64,000 bases of DNA from Chamaelirium japonicum. Lineage: Eukaryota > Streptophyta > Magnoliopsida > Liliales > Melanthiaceae. Every line of letters begins with the position of its first letter. Positions within the stretch are counted from its first letter, which is position 1. The stretch covers positions 92,354,697 through 92,418,696 of the forward strand of contig OX393551.1 in NCBI GenBank assembly GCA_947650365.1, in the 5' to 3' direction. Below are positions 1 to 14,810 of this stretch, in pieces. The notes beneath the pieces were generated by a model that did not search any database, was not told where the DNA came from, and saw nothing but the letters and a program-made list of their open reading frames with translations. The position numbers and the translations under genes are program-made.

Positions 1-370
1 GGATACATTCGTGCGAATGAATTAGAATGGATCGTACGAATGAATTAGAATGGATACATTCGTGCGTAAGAATTAGAATACATTCTGCGAATGAATTAAA
101 GTGGATCGTGCGATGAATTAGAATGGATCATACGAATGAATTAGAATGGATCGTATGAATGAATTCGAATGGATCGTACGAATGAATTTGAATGGATCGT
201 GCTACGGAATTAGAATGGATCGTATGAATGAATTAGAATGAATTGTACGAATGAATTAGAATGGATCGTATGAATGAATTAGAATGGATCGTGCTAATGA
301 ATTAGAATGGATCATACGAATGAATTAGAATAGATTGTGCGAATGAATTAGAATGGATCGTACGAAGGAA

Positions 371-390
371 TTAGAATGGATCCATTCTAA
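371..390. repeat. Perfect palindrome at satellite inversion point
   Basis: The sequence TTAGAATGGATCCATTCTAA is a perfect 20-bp palindrome centred on GGATCC. It joins a forward block on the left to a reverse block on the right, with no spacer between them. Confidence 0.9.
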
Positions 391-3300
391 ATCATTCTAA
401 TTCATTCATACGATCCATTCTTATGCATTCATACAATCCATTCTAATTCTTTCGCATGAATATATCCATTCTAATTCATTCGTACGATCCACCCTAATTC
501 CTTCGTATAATCCATTGTAATTCATTCGCACGAATGTATCCATTCTAATACATTCGTACGATCCATTCGAATTCATTCATACGATCCATTCTAATTCATT
601 CATACGATCCAATCTAATTCATTCGCAGGAATGTATTCATTCTAATTCATTCGTACGATCCATTCTAATTCATTCGCACAATCTATTTTAATTCATTCGT
701 ACGATCCATTCTAATTCATTCGCACGATCCATTCTAATTCATTTGTACGATCCATTCTAATTCATTCATACAATCCATTCTAGTTCTTTTGCATGAATGT
801 ATCCATTCTAATTCCTTCGTACGATCCTTTCTAATTACTTCGTACGATCCCTTCTAATTTATTCGTACGATCCAATCTAATTCATTCATATGATTCATTC
901 TAATTCTTTTGCACGAATGCATCCATTCTAATTCCTTCGTACGATCCATTCTAATTCCTTCGTATGATCCATTCTAATTCATTCCCATGAATGTATCTAT
1001 TCTAATTCATACGTACGATCCATTCTAATTCATTCATACGATCCAATCTAATTCATTCATACGATCCACTCTATTTAATTCACACGAATGTATTCAATCT
1101 AATTCATTCTAATTCCTTCGTACGATCCATTCGTACGATCCATTCTAATTCCTTCGTACGATCCATTCGAATTGATTCATACGATCCATTCTAATTCATT
1201 CAATGGATCATATGAATGAATTAAATTCGATCGTATGAATGAATTAGAATTGATCGTACGTATGAATTCAAATGGATACTTTCACGGGAATGAATTAGAA
1301 TGGATCATACGAAGGAATTAGAATGGATCATACGAATGAAATAGAATGGATCGTACGAAGGAATTAGAATGGATCGTACGAAGGAATTAGAATGGATCAT
1401 ACGAATGAATTAGAATGGATACATTCGTGCAAAAGAATTAGAATGGATTGTACAAATGAATTAGAATGGATCGTATGAATGAATTAGAATGGATCGTTTG
1501 AATGAAATAGAATGGATAAATTCGTGCGAATGAATTAGAATAGATCGTATGAATGAATTAGATTGGATCGTATGAATGAATTAGAATGGATCGTACATAT
1601 GAATTAGAATGGATACATTCATGGGAATAAATTAGAATGGATCATACGAAGGAATTAGAATGGATCATACGAATGAAATAGAATGGGTCATATGAAGGAA
1701 TTAGAATGGATCGTACGTTATGAATGAATTAGAATGGATCGTACGTATGAATTAGAATGGATACATTCATGGGAATGAATTAGAATGGATCGTACGAAGG
1801 AATTAGAATGGATCCTTTCTAATTCATTCTAATTCATTCGTATGATCCATTCTAATTTATTCATACAATCCATTCTAATTCTTTCGCACGAATGTATCCA
1901 TTCTAATTCATTCATACGATCCACCCTAATTCCTTCGTATGATTCATTCTAATTCATTCGCACAAATGTATCCATTCTAATTCATTAGTACGATCCATTC
2001 GAATTCATTCATACGATCCATTCTAATTCATTCATACGATCCATTCTAATTCATTCACACGAATGTATCCATTCTAATTCATTCGTACGATCCATTCTAA
2101 TTCATTCGCATAATCTATTCTAATTCATTCGTACGATCCATTCTAATTCATTTGCACGATCCATTCTAATTCAATTATACGATCCATTCTAATTCATTCA
2201 TACAATCCATTCTAATTCTTTTGCATGAATGTATTTATTCGAATTCATTCGTACGATCCATTCTAATTCCTTCGTACGATCTATACTAATTCCTTCGTAC
2301 TATCCATTCTAATTTATTCGTACGATCCAATCTAATTCATTCATACGATCCATTCTAATTCTTTTTCACGAATGTACCCATTCTAATTCATTCGTACGAT
2401 CAATTCTAATTTCTTCGTACGATCCATTCTAATTCATTCGTACGATCCAATCTAATTCCTTCGTACGATCCATTCTAATTCATTCCCATGAATGTATCCA
2501 TTCTAATTCATACGTATGATCCATTCTAATTCATTCATACGATCCAATCTAATTCATTCATACGATCCATTCTAATTCATTCGCACGAATCTATTCAAGC
2601 TAATTCATTCTAATTCCATCGTATGATCCATTCTAATTCCTTCGTACGATCTATTCGAATTCATTCATACAATCCATTCTAATTCATTTATGCGATCCAT
2701 TCTAATTCATTTGCACGAATGTATCCATTCTAATTCATTCGTACGATCCATTCTAATTCATTCGCACGATCCAATCTAATTCATTCGCACGATCCATTCT
2801 AATTCATCATTCGCACAATCTATTCTAATTCATTCTTACGATCAATTCTAATTCATTAGCACTATCCATTCTAATTCATTCGTACGATCCATTCTATTTC
2901 ATTCGTACGATCCATTCTTACTCATTCGTACGATCCATTCTAATTCATTCGCACGAATGTATCCATTCTAATTCATTCGTACGATCCATTCTAATTCATT
3001 CGCACGATCCATTCTAATTCATTCATACGATTCATTCTAATTCATGCGTATAATCCATTCTAATTCAATCGTATGATCTATTCTAATTCATTCATACGAT
3101 CCATTCTAATTCATTCGCACGATCCATTCTAATTCATTTGTACGATCCATTCTTACTCATTCGTACAATCCATTCTAATTCATTCGCACGAATGTATCCA
3201 TTCTAATTCATTCGTACGATCCATTCTAATTCCTTCGTAAGATCCATTCAATTTCATTCATACTATCTATTCTAATTCATTCATACAATCCATTCTAATT

Positions 3301-5938
3301 CTTTCGCACGAATGTATCCATTCTAATTCATTCGTACGATCCACCCTTAGTCCTTCGTATGATCCATTCTAATTCATTCGCACGAATGTATCCATTCTAA
3401 TTCATTCATACGATCCATTCGAATTCATTCATACGATCCATTCTAATTCATTCGCACGAAGGAATTAGAATGGATCGTACGAATGAATGAATTAGAATAG
3501 ATCATAAGTACGAATGTATTAAAATGGATACATTCGTGCGAAAGAATTAGAATGGATTGTATGAATGAATTAGAATGGATCGTATGAATGAAATAGAATG
3601 AATCGTACGAAGGAATTAGAATGGATCGTACGAATGAATTAGAATGGATACATTCGTGCGAATGAATTACAATGGGTCATACGAATGAGTAAGAATGGAT
3701 CGTACAAATGAAATTGAAAGGATCGTACGAATGAATTAGAATGGATCGTGCGAATGAATTAGAATGGAACGTACGAATGAATTAGAATGGATACATTCAT
3801 GCGAATGAATTTGAATGGATCGTACGAATGAGTAAGAATGGATCGTACAAATGAAATAGAATGGATCGTGCGAATGAATTAGAATGGTTCGTATGAATGA
3901 ATTAGAATGGATCATATAAATGAATTAGAATGGATCGTGCGAATGAATTAGAATGGATCGTACGAATGAATTAGAATGGATACATTCATGCGAATGAATT
4001 AGAATGGATCATACGAAGGAATTAGGGTGGATCGTACGAATGAATTAGAATGGATACATTTGTGCGAAAGAATTAGAATGGATTTTATGAATGAATTAGA
4101 ATGGTTCATGCAAATGAATTAGAATGGATCTTGTGAATGAATTAGAGTGGATCGTACGAATGAATTAGAATAGATTGTGCGAATGAATTAGAATGGACCG
4201 TATGAATGAATTAGAATGGATCGTACGAATGAATTAGAATGGATCGTATGAATGAATTAGAATGGATTGTGCGAATGAATTAGAATGGATCATACGAATG
4301 AATTAGAATGGATACATTCGTGCGAATGAATTAGAATGGATCGTACGAATGAGTAAGAATAGATCGTACGAATGTAATAGAATGGATCGTATGAATGAAT
4401 TAGAATTGATCGTGCTAATGAATTAGAATGGATCGTACAAATGAATTAGAATGGATCGTACAAATGAATTAGAATGAATTAGAATGGATCGTACAAATGT
4501 ATCCATTCTAATTCTACGATCCATTCTAATTCATTTGCACGATCCAATCTAATTCATTCGCACGATCCATTCAAATTCATTCGTACGATCCATTCTATTT
4601 CATTCGTACGATCCATTCTTACTTATTCGTACGCTCCATTCCAATTTATTCGCACGAATATATCCTCATTCGCACGATCCATTTCTAATTCATTCATATG
4701 ATCCATTCTATTTCATTCGTACGATCCCCTCTTACTCATTCGTACGATCCATTCTAATTAATTCGCACGATCCAATCTAATTCATTCGCATGATCCATTC
4801 TAATTCATTCGTACGATCCACTCTCTTTCATTCGTACGATCCATTCTTACTCATTCGTACGATCCATTCAAATTCATTCGCACGAATGTATCCATTCTAA
4901 TTCATTCATACGATCCATTCTAATTCATTCGCACGATCCATTCTAATTCATTCATACGATCCATTCTAATTCATTCGTACGATCCATTCTAATTCATTCG
5001 CATGATCCATTCTAATTCATTCATACGATCCATTCTAATTCATTCAAACAATCCATTCTAATTCTTTCACACGAATGTATCCATTCTAACTCATTCATAC
5101 GATCCACCCTAATTCCTTCGTATGATCAATTCTAATTCATTTGCACGAATGTATCCATTCTAATTCATTCGTATGATCCATTCGAATTCATTCTTACGAT
5201 CCATTCTAATTCATTCATACGATCCATTCTAATTTATTCGCACGAATGTATCCATTCTAATTCATTCGTACGATCCATTCTAATTCATTCGCACGATCCA
5301 ATCTAATTCATTCGCACGATCCATTTTAATTCATTCGTACGATCCATTCTATTTCATTCGTACAATCCATTCTTACTCATTCGTACGATCCATTCTAATT
5401 CATTCGCACGAATGTATCCATTCTAATTCATTCGTCTGATCCATTCTAATTCATTCGCACGATCCATTCTAATTCATTCGTACGATCGATTCTAATTCAT
5501 TCGTACGATCCATTCTAATTCATTCACATGATCCATTCTAATTCATTCATACAATCCATTCTAATTCATTCGTATGATCTATTCTAATTCATTCGCACGA
5601 ATGTATCCATTCTAATTCATTCGTACGATCCATTCAAATTCATTCATACGATCCATTCTAATTCATTCATACGATCCATTCTAATTCATTTGCACGAATG
5701 TATCCATTCTAGTTCATTTGTACGATCCATTCTAATTCATTCGCACAATCTATTCTAATTCATTCGTACGATCCATTCTAATTCATTGGCACGGTCCGTT
5801 CGAATTCATTTGTATGATCCATTCTAATTCATTCATACAATCCATTCTAATTCTTTTGCACGAATGTATCCATTCTAATTCTTTCGTACGATCCATTCTA
5901 ATTCCTTCGTACGATCCATTCTAATTTCTTGGTACGAT

Positions 5939-5956
5939 CCATTCTAATTAGAATGG
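5939..5956. repeat. Perfect palindrome at satellite inversion point (CTAATTAG-centred)
   Basis: CCATTCTAATTAGAATGG is an 18-bp perfect palindrome where a reverse block ends and a short forward block begins. This is the opposite junction type to the GGATCC-centred ones. Confidence 0.88.
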
Positions 5957-7328
5957 ATCGTGCAAATGAATTAGAATGGATACATTCGTGCGAATGAATT
6001 AGAATGGATCGTACAAATGAATTAGACTAGATCGTATGAATGAATTAGCATGATCCATTCTAATTCTTTCGCACGAATGTATCCATTCTAATTCATTCGT
6101 ACGATCCATTCTAATTCATTCGCCCGATCCATTCTAATTCATTCATACGATCCATTCTAATTAATTAGTACGATCCATTCTAATTCATTCAAACGATCGT
6201 ATGTAGGAATGGATCGTACGATCCATTCTAATTCATTCGTACGATCCATTCTAATTCATTTGCACGATCCATTCTAATTCATTCATACAATCCATTCTAA
6301 TTCATTCATACGATCCAATTCGCACGATCTCTTCTAATTCATTCGTATGATCCATTCTAATTCATACGTATAATCTATTCTAATTCATTCGTACGATCCA
6401 TTCTAATTCATTAGCATGATCCATTCTAATTCGTTCACACAATCCATTTAAATTCTTTCGCATGAATGTATCCATTCTAATTCATTCGTACGATCCACCC
6501 TTATTCCTTCATATGATCCATTCTAATTCATTTGCACGAATGTATCGTGCTAATGAATTAGAATGGATCGTATGAATTAGAATAGATTGTATGAATGAAT
6601 TAGAATAGATCGTACAAATGAATTAGAATAGATCGTGCGAATAAATTAGAATGGATCGTACGAATGAAATAGAATGGATACATTCGTGCGAATGAATTAG
6701 AATGGATCGTATGAATGAATTAGAATGGATCGTATGAATGAATTCGAATGGATCGTGCGAATGAATTAGAATGGATCGTACGAATGAATTAGAATGGATC
6801 GTATGAATAAATTAGAATGGATCGTGCGAATGAATTAGAATGGATTGTATTAATGGAATAGAATGGATCGTATGAATAAGAATGGATCGTACGAAGGAAT
6901 TAGAATGGATCATACCAATGAAATAGAATAGATCGTATGAAGGAATTAGAATGGATCGTACGAAGGAATTAGAATGGATCGTACGAAGGAATTAGAATGG
7001 ATACATTCGTGCAAAAGAATTAGAATGGATTGTATAAATGAATTAGAATGGATCGTGCAAATGAATTAGAATGGATCGTGCGAAAGAATTAGAATGGATC
7101 GTACGAATGAATTAGAATAGATTGTGCGAATGAATTAGAATGGATCGTACGAATGAATTAGAATGGATCGTACGAATGAATTAGAATGGATACATTCGTG
7201 CGAATGAATTAGAATGGATCGTATGAATGAGTAAGAATGGATCGTACAAATGAATTAGAATGGATCGTACGAATGAATTAGAATGGATACATTCGTGCAA
7301 AAGAATTAGAATGGATTGTACGAATGAG

Positions 7329-7348
7329 TTAGAATGGATCCATTCTAA
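7329..7348. repeat. Perfect palindrome at satellite inversion point
   Basis: This is the same 20-bp GGATCC-centred palindrome as at 371-390, at the junction of the forward block ending near 7338 and the reverse block that follows. Confidence 0.9.
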
Positions 7349-9839
7349 TTCATTCGCACGATCCATTCTAATTCATTCGCACGATCCATTCTAATTCATT
7401 CGCACATATGTATCCATTATAATTCATTCGTACGATCCATTTTACTTCATTCATACGATCCATTCTAATTCATTTGTACGATCCATTCTAATTCATTTGC
7501 ACGATCCATTCTAATTCATTCGCATGAATGTATCCATTCTAATTCATTCACACGAATGTTTCCATTCTAATTCATTCGTATGATCCATTCTAATTCATTC
7601 GCACGATCCAATCTAATTCATTCGTACGATCCATTCTAATTCATTCGTACGATCCATTCTATTTCATTCGTACGATCCATTCTTACTCATTCGTACGATC
7701 CATTCTAATTCATTCGTACGATCCATTCTAATTAATTCATACGATCCATTCTAATTCATTCACACGATCCATTCTAATTTATTCATACGATCCATTCTAA
7801 TTCATTCATACGAATTAGAATGCATCGTACGAATGAATCGTGCGAATGAATTAGAATGGATCGTGCATCTGAATTAGAATGGATTGTAGATCGTACGAAT
7901 GAATTAGAATAGATCATGCTAATGAATTAGAATGGAACGTATGAATGTATTAGAATAGATTGTGCGAATGGATTGTAGATCGTACGAATGAATTAGAATG
8001 GATATATTCGTGCGAATGAATTAGAATGGATCGTATGAATGAATTAGATTGGATCGTATGAATGAATTAGAATGGATCGTACGAATGAATTAGAAGGAAT
8101 TAGAATGAATTAGAATTGATCCATTCTAATTCCTTCGTACGATTCATTCTAATTCATTCCCATGAATGTATCCATTCTAATTCATACGTACGATCCATTC
8201 TAATTCATTCTTAACGTACGATCCATTCTAATTCCTTTGTACGATCCATTCTATTTCATTCGTATGATCCATTCTAATTCCTTCGTACGATCCATTCTAA
8301 TTCATTCCTATGAATGTATCCATTTTAATTAATACGTACGATCCATTCTAATTCATTCATACGATCCAATCTAATTCATTCGTAGGATCCATTCTAATTC
8401 ATTCGCACAAATGTATCCATTCTAATTCATTCGTACGACCCATTCTAATTCATTCGCCCAATCTATTCTAATTTATTTGTATGATCCATTCTAATTCATT
8501 AGCACGATCCATTCTAATTCATTCGTACGATTCATTCTTTTTCATTCGTACGATCCATTCTTACTTATTCTTACGATCCATTCTAATTCATTCGCACGAT
8601 CCATTCTAATTCATTCATACGATCCATTCTTATTCATTAGCACGATCCATTCTAATTCATTCGTACGATCCATTCTATTTCATTCGTACGATCCATTCAA
8701 ATTCATTCGTACGATCCATTCAAATTCATTCGTACGATCCATTGTAATTCATTCATACAATCCATTCTAATTTTTTCGCACGAATTTATCCATTCTAATT
8801 CATTCGTACGATACATTCTAATTCATTCGCACGATCCAATCTAATTCATTCATACGATCCATTCTAATTCATTCGTACGATCCATTCTAATTCATTCGCA
8901 CAATCCATTCTAATTCATTCGTATGATCCATTCTATTTTATTCGTATGATCCATTCTAATTCCTTCGTACGATCCATTCTAATTCATTCCCTTGAATGTA
9001 TCCATTCTAATTCTACGATCAATTCTAATTCATTCATACGATCCAATCTAATTCATTCATACGATCCATTCTAATTTATTCGCACGAATGTATCCATTCT
9101 ATTTCATTCGTACGATCCATTCTAATTCATTCGCACAATCTATTCTAGTTCATTCGTACGATCCATTCTAATTCAATAGCACGATCCATTCTAATTCATT
9201 CATACGATCCATTCTATTTCATTCGTACGATCCATTCTTACACATTCGTACGATCCATTCTAATTCATTCGGACGAATGTATCCATTCTAATTCATTCGT
9301 ACGACCCATTCTAATTCATTCGCACGATCCATTCTTATTCATTCTTTCGATCCATTCTAATTCATTAATACAATCAATTCTAATTCTTTCGCACGAATGT
9401 ATCCATTCTAATTCATTCGTACGATCCACCCTAATTCCTTCTTATGATCCATTCTAATTCATTCGTACGATCCTTTCGAATTCATTCATACTATCCATTC
9501 TAATTCATTCATACGATCTATTCTAATTCATTCGTACGATCCATTCTAATTCATTCGCATGAATGTATCTATTCTAATTCATTCGCACGATCCATTCTAA
9601 TTCATTCGCACAATCTATTCTAATTTATTCGTACGATCCATTCTAATTCATTAGCACGATACATTCTAATTCTTTCGTACGATCCATTCTATTTCATTCG
9701 TACGATCCATTCTTACTCATTACCACAATCCATTCTAATTCATTCGTATGATCCATTCTAATTCATTCGTACGATTCTAATTCATTCGTACGATCCATTC
9801 TATTTCATTCGTATGATCCATTCTAATTCCTTCGTACGA

Positions 9840-11915
9840 TCCATTCTAATTCATTCCCATGAATGTATCCATTCTAATTCATACGTACGATCCATTCTAA
9901 TTCATTTGCACGATCCATTCTAATTCATTCGTACGATCCATTCTAATTCATTTGCATGATCAATTCTAATTCATCGTACGATCCATTGTGCGAATGAAAT
10001 AGACTGGATCGTTCGAATGAATTAGAATGTATACATTCGTGCGAATGAATTAGAATTGATTGTATGAATGAATTAGAATGGATCGTATGAATGAATTCAA
10101 ACGGATCGTACGAATGAATTAGAATGGATATATTCGTGCAAATGAATTAGAATGGATCATACGAAGGAATTAGGGTGGATCGTACGAATGAATTAGAATG
10201 CATACATTCGTGCGAAAGAATTAGAATGGATCGTACGAATGAATTAGAATGGATCGTATGAATAAATTCGAATGGATCGTGCGAATGAATTAGAACGGAT
10301 CATACGAATGAATTAGAATGGATCGTACGATCGCACGAATGTATCCATTCTAATTCATTCGTACGATCCATTCGAATTCATTCATACGATCAATTATAAT
10401 TCATTCATACGATCCAAGTATCCATTCTAATTCATTCGTACGATCCATTCGAATTCATTCGTACGATCAATTATAATTCATTCATACGATCCATTCTAAT
10501 TCATTCGCACGAATGTATTCATTCGGACAATCTATTCTAATTCATTCGTACGATCCATTCTAATTCATTAGCACGATCCATTCTAATTCATTTGTACGAT
10601 CCATTCTATTTCATTCGTATGATCCATTCTTACTCATTCGTACGATCCATTCTAATTCTAATTCATTCGTACGATCCATTCTAATTCATTAGCACGATCC
10701 ATTCTAATTCATTCGTACGATCCATTCTATTTCATTCGTACGATCCAGTCTAATTCATATGATCCATTCTAATTCATTTGTACGATCCATTCTAATTCAT
10801 TCATACAATCCATTCTAATTCTTTTGCATGAATGTATCCATTCTAATTCATAAGCACGATCCATTCTAATTCATTTCATTCGTATGATCCATTCTAATTG
10901 ATTCTAATTCATTCATACGATCCATTCTAATTCATTCATATGATCCATTCTAATTCATTCGTACGATCCATTCTAATTTATTCGCACGATCCATTTTAAT
11001 TCATTCCCAAGAATGTATCCATTCTAATTCATACGTACGATCCATTCTAATTCATTCGCACGATCCATTCTAATTCATTCGTACGATCCATTCTAATTCA
11101 TTTGCATGATCCATTCTAATTCATCGTACAATCCATTGTGCGAATGAAATAGAATGGATCGTGCGAGTGAATTAGAATGTATACATTCATGCGAATGAAT
11201 TAGAATGGATTGTATGAATGAATTAGAATGGATCGTATGAATGAATTCAAATGGATCGTACGAATGAATTAGAATGGATACATTCGTGCGAATGAATTAG
11301 AATGGATCATACGAAGGAATTAGGGTGGATCGTACGAATGAATTAGAATGGATACATTCATGCGAACGAATTAGAATGGATTGTATGAATGAATTAGAAT
11401 GGATCATATGAATGAATTAGAATGGATCGTGCGAATGAATTAGAATGGATCATACGAATGAATTAGAATGGATCATATGAATGAATTAGAATGGATCATG
11501 CGAATAAATTTGAATGGATCGTACGAATGAATTAGAATGGATACATTCGTGCGAATGAATTAGAATGGATCGTACGAAGGAATTAGAATGGATCATACGA
11601 ATGAATTAGAATGGATCCATTCTAATTCATTTCATTCGTATGATCCATTCTAATTCATTCTAATTCATTCATACGATCCATTCTAATTCATTCATATGAT
11701 CCATTCTAATTCATTCATATGATCCATTCTAATTTATTCCCATGATCCATTCTAATTCATTCCCATGAATGTATCCATTCTAATTCATACGTACGATCCA
11801 TTCTAATTCATTCACACGATCCATTCTAATTCATTCGTACGATCCATTCTAATTCATTTGCATGATCCATTCAAATTCATCGTACGATCCATTGTGCGAA
11901 TAAAATAGAATGGAT
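9840..11915. repeat. Segmental duplications within the satellite
   Basis: A recognisable block containing CATGAATGTATCCATTC, CATACGTACGATCC, TTTGCATGAT and then the junction ATCCATTGTGCGAAT occurs three times, with minor changes. The ATCCATTGTG junction lies at 9981, 11131 and 11887, so the copies are 1150 bp and 756 bp apart. After each junction the array switches to the forward orientation. The array has therefore grown by duplicating multi-monomer blocks that include an inversion point. Confidence 0.75.
11601..11630. repeat. 30-bp perfect palindrome at satellite inversion point
   Basis: Arms of 15 bp meet at a central GGATCC; the left arm starts ATGAATTAG and the right arm ends CTAATTCAT. 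A forward block meets a reverse block here. Confidence 0.9.
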
Positions 11916-12806
11916 CGTGCGAATGAATTAGAATGTATACATTCATGCGAATGAATTAGAATGGATTGTATGAATGAATTAGAATGGATCGTATGAATGA
12001 ATTCAAATGGATCGTAAGAATGAATTAGAATGGATACATTCGTGCGAATGAATTAGAATGGATCATACGAAGGAATTAGGGAGGATCGTACGAATGAATT
12101 AGAATGGAAACATTCGTGCGAAAGAATTAGAATGGATTGTATGAATGAATTAGAATGGATCATATGAATGAATTAGAATGAATCATACGGATGAGTAAGA
12201 ATGGACCGTATGAATGAAATAGAATGGATCGTACGAATGAATTAGAATGGATCGTGCGAATGAATTAGATTGGATCGTGCGAAGGAATTAGAATGGATCG
12301 TACGAATGAATTAGAATGGATACATACGAAAGAATGGATCGTACGAATGAATTAGAATGAATCGTATGAAGGAATTAGAATGGATACATTCATGGGAAAG
12401 AATTAGAATGGATCGTACGAAGGAATTAAAATGGATCATACGAATGAAATAGAATGGATCGTACAAAGTATTAAGAATGGATCATACGAAGGAATTAGAA
12501 TGAATTAGAATGAATCGTACGAAGTAATTAGAATGAATCGTATGAATGAATTAGAATGGATCGTGCGAATGAATTAGAATGGATCGTACGAATGAATTAG
12601 AATGGATCGTGCTAATGAATTAGAATGGATCGTACGAATGAATTAGAATAGATTGTGCGAATGAATTAGAATGGATCGTACGAATGAATTAGAATAGATA
12701 CATTCGTGCGAATGAATTAGAATGGATTGTATGAATGAATTAGATTGGATCGTATGAATGAATTAGAATAGATCGTATGTTTGAATTATAATGGATACAT
12801 TCATGG

Positions 12807-12840
12807 GAATGAATTAGAATGGATCCATTCTAATTCATTC
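12807..12840. repeat. 34-bp perfect palindrome at satellite inversion point
   Basis: Two 17-bp arms meet at GGATCC (12821-12826). The forward block 11895-12823 turns into a reverse block of about 1.8 kb. Confidence 0.9.
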
Positions 12841-14780
12841 ACACGAATGTATCCATTCTAATTCATTCGTACGATCCATTCAAATTCATTCATACGATCA
12901 ATTCTAATTCATTCATACAATCCATTCTAATTCATTCGCACGAATGTATCTATTCTAATTCATTCGTACGATCCATTCTAATTCATTCGCACAATCTATT
13001 CTAATTCATTCGTACTATCCATTCTAAATCATTAGCACGATCCATTCTAATTCATTTGTACGATCCATTCAATTTCATTCATACGGTCCATTCTTACTCA
13101 TTCGTACGATCCATTCTAATTCATTCGCACGAATGTATCCATTCTAATTCAGTCATACTATCCATTCTAATTCATTCGCACGATCCATTCTAATTCATTC
13201 ATACGATCCATTCTAATTCATTTGTACGATCCATTCTAATTCATTCGCACAATCTATTCTACATCATTCGTACGATCCATTAATATTCATTAGCACGATC
13301 CATTGTAATTCATTCGTACGATCCATTCTATTTCATTCGTACGATCCATTCTTACTCATTCGTACGATCCATTCTAATGAATGTATCCATTCTAATTCAT
13401 TCATACGATCCATTCTAATTCATTCGCACGATCCATTCTAATTCATTCGTATGATCCATTCTAATTCATTCGTACGATCCATTCTAATTCATTCATTCGA
13501 TCCATTGTAATTCATTCGCACGATCCATTCTAATTCATTCATACGATCCATTCTAATTCATTCATACAATCCATTCTAATTCTTTCGCACGAATGTATCC
13601 ATTCTAATTCATTCGTACAATCCACCCTAATTCCTTCGTATGATCCATTCTAATTCATTCGCACGAATGTATCCATTCTAATTCATTTGTACGATCCATT
13701 CGAATTCATTTATACAATCCATTCTAATTCATTCGCACGATCCATTCTAATTCATTCATACGATCCATTCTAATTCCTTCGTACGATCCATTCTACTTCA
13801 TTTGTATAATCCATTCTAATTCTTTCGTACGATCCATTCTAATTCATTCCCATGAATGTATCCATTCTAATTCATACGTACGATCCATTCTTACTCATTC
13901 GTACGATCCAATCTAATTCATTCGCACGATCTATTCTAATTCATTTGCACGATCCATTCTAATTCATTCATACAATCTATTCTAATTCTTTTGCACGAAT
14001 GTATCCATTCTAATTCATTCATACAATCCATTCTAATTCCGTCATACGATCCATTCTAATTCCTTCACACAATCCATTCTAATTCCTTCGTACGATCCAT
14101 TCTATTTCATTCGTATGATCTATTCTAATTCCTTCATACGAACCATTCTAATTCATTCCCATAAATGTATCCATTCTAATTCCTTCGTACGATTCATTCT
14201 AATTCATTCGAACGATCCATTCTTTCGTATGTATCCATTCTAATTTATACGTACAATCCATTCTAATTCATTCGCACGATCCATTCTAATTCATTCGTAT
14301 GATCCATTCTAATTCATTCGTACGATCCATTCTAATTCATTCGCACGATCCATTCTAATTCTTTCTTACGATCCATTCTAATTCATTCTTACGATCCATT
14401 CTAATTCATTCTTATGATCCATTCTAATTCATTCGTACGATCAATTCTAATTCATTAGCACGATCCATTCTAATTTATTCGTACGATCCATTCTATTTCA
14501 TTCGTACGATCCATTCTTACTCATTCGTATGATCCATTCTAATTCATTCGCACGATCCATTCTAATTCATTCATACGATCCATTCTATTTCATTCGTACG
14601 ATCCATTCTTACTCATTCGTACGATCCATTCATGGGAATGAATTAGAATGGATCATACGAAGGAATTAGAAAGGATTGTACGAATGAATTAGAATAGATT
14701 GTGCGAATGAATTAGAATGGATCATATGAATGAATTAGAATGGATTGTGCTAATGAGTAAGATCAATTCTTACTCATTCG

Positions 14781-14810
14781 TACGATCCATTCTAATTAGA
14801 ATGGATCGTA
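14781..14810. repeat. 30-bp perfect palindrome at satellite inversion point
   Basis: Arms TACGATCCATTCTAA and TTAGAATGGATCGTA are exact reverse complements and abut directly. This junction has the same CTAATTAG centre as 5939-5956. Confidence 0.9.

Noticed and set aside
2941-3480. Heat-shock elements formed by TTC/GAA words in the satellite
   Set aside because: The spacing TTCGTGCGAA has four bases between TTC and GAA rather than the canonical two, so the motif does not fit.
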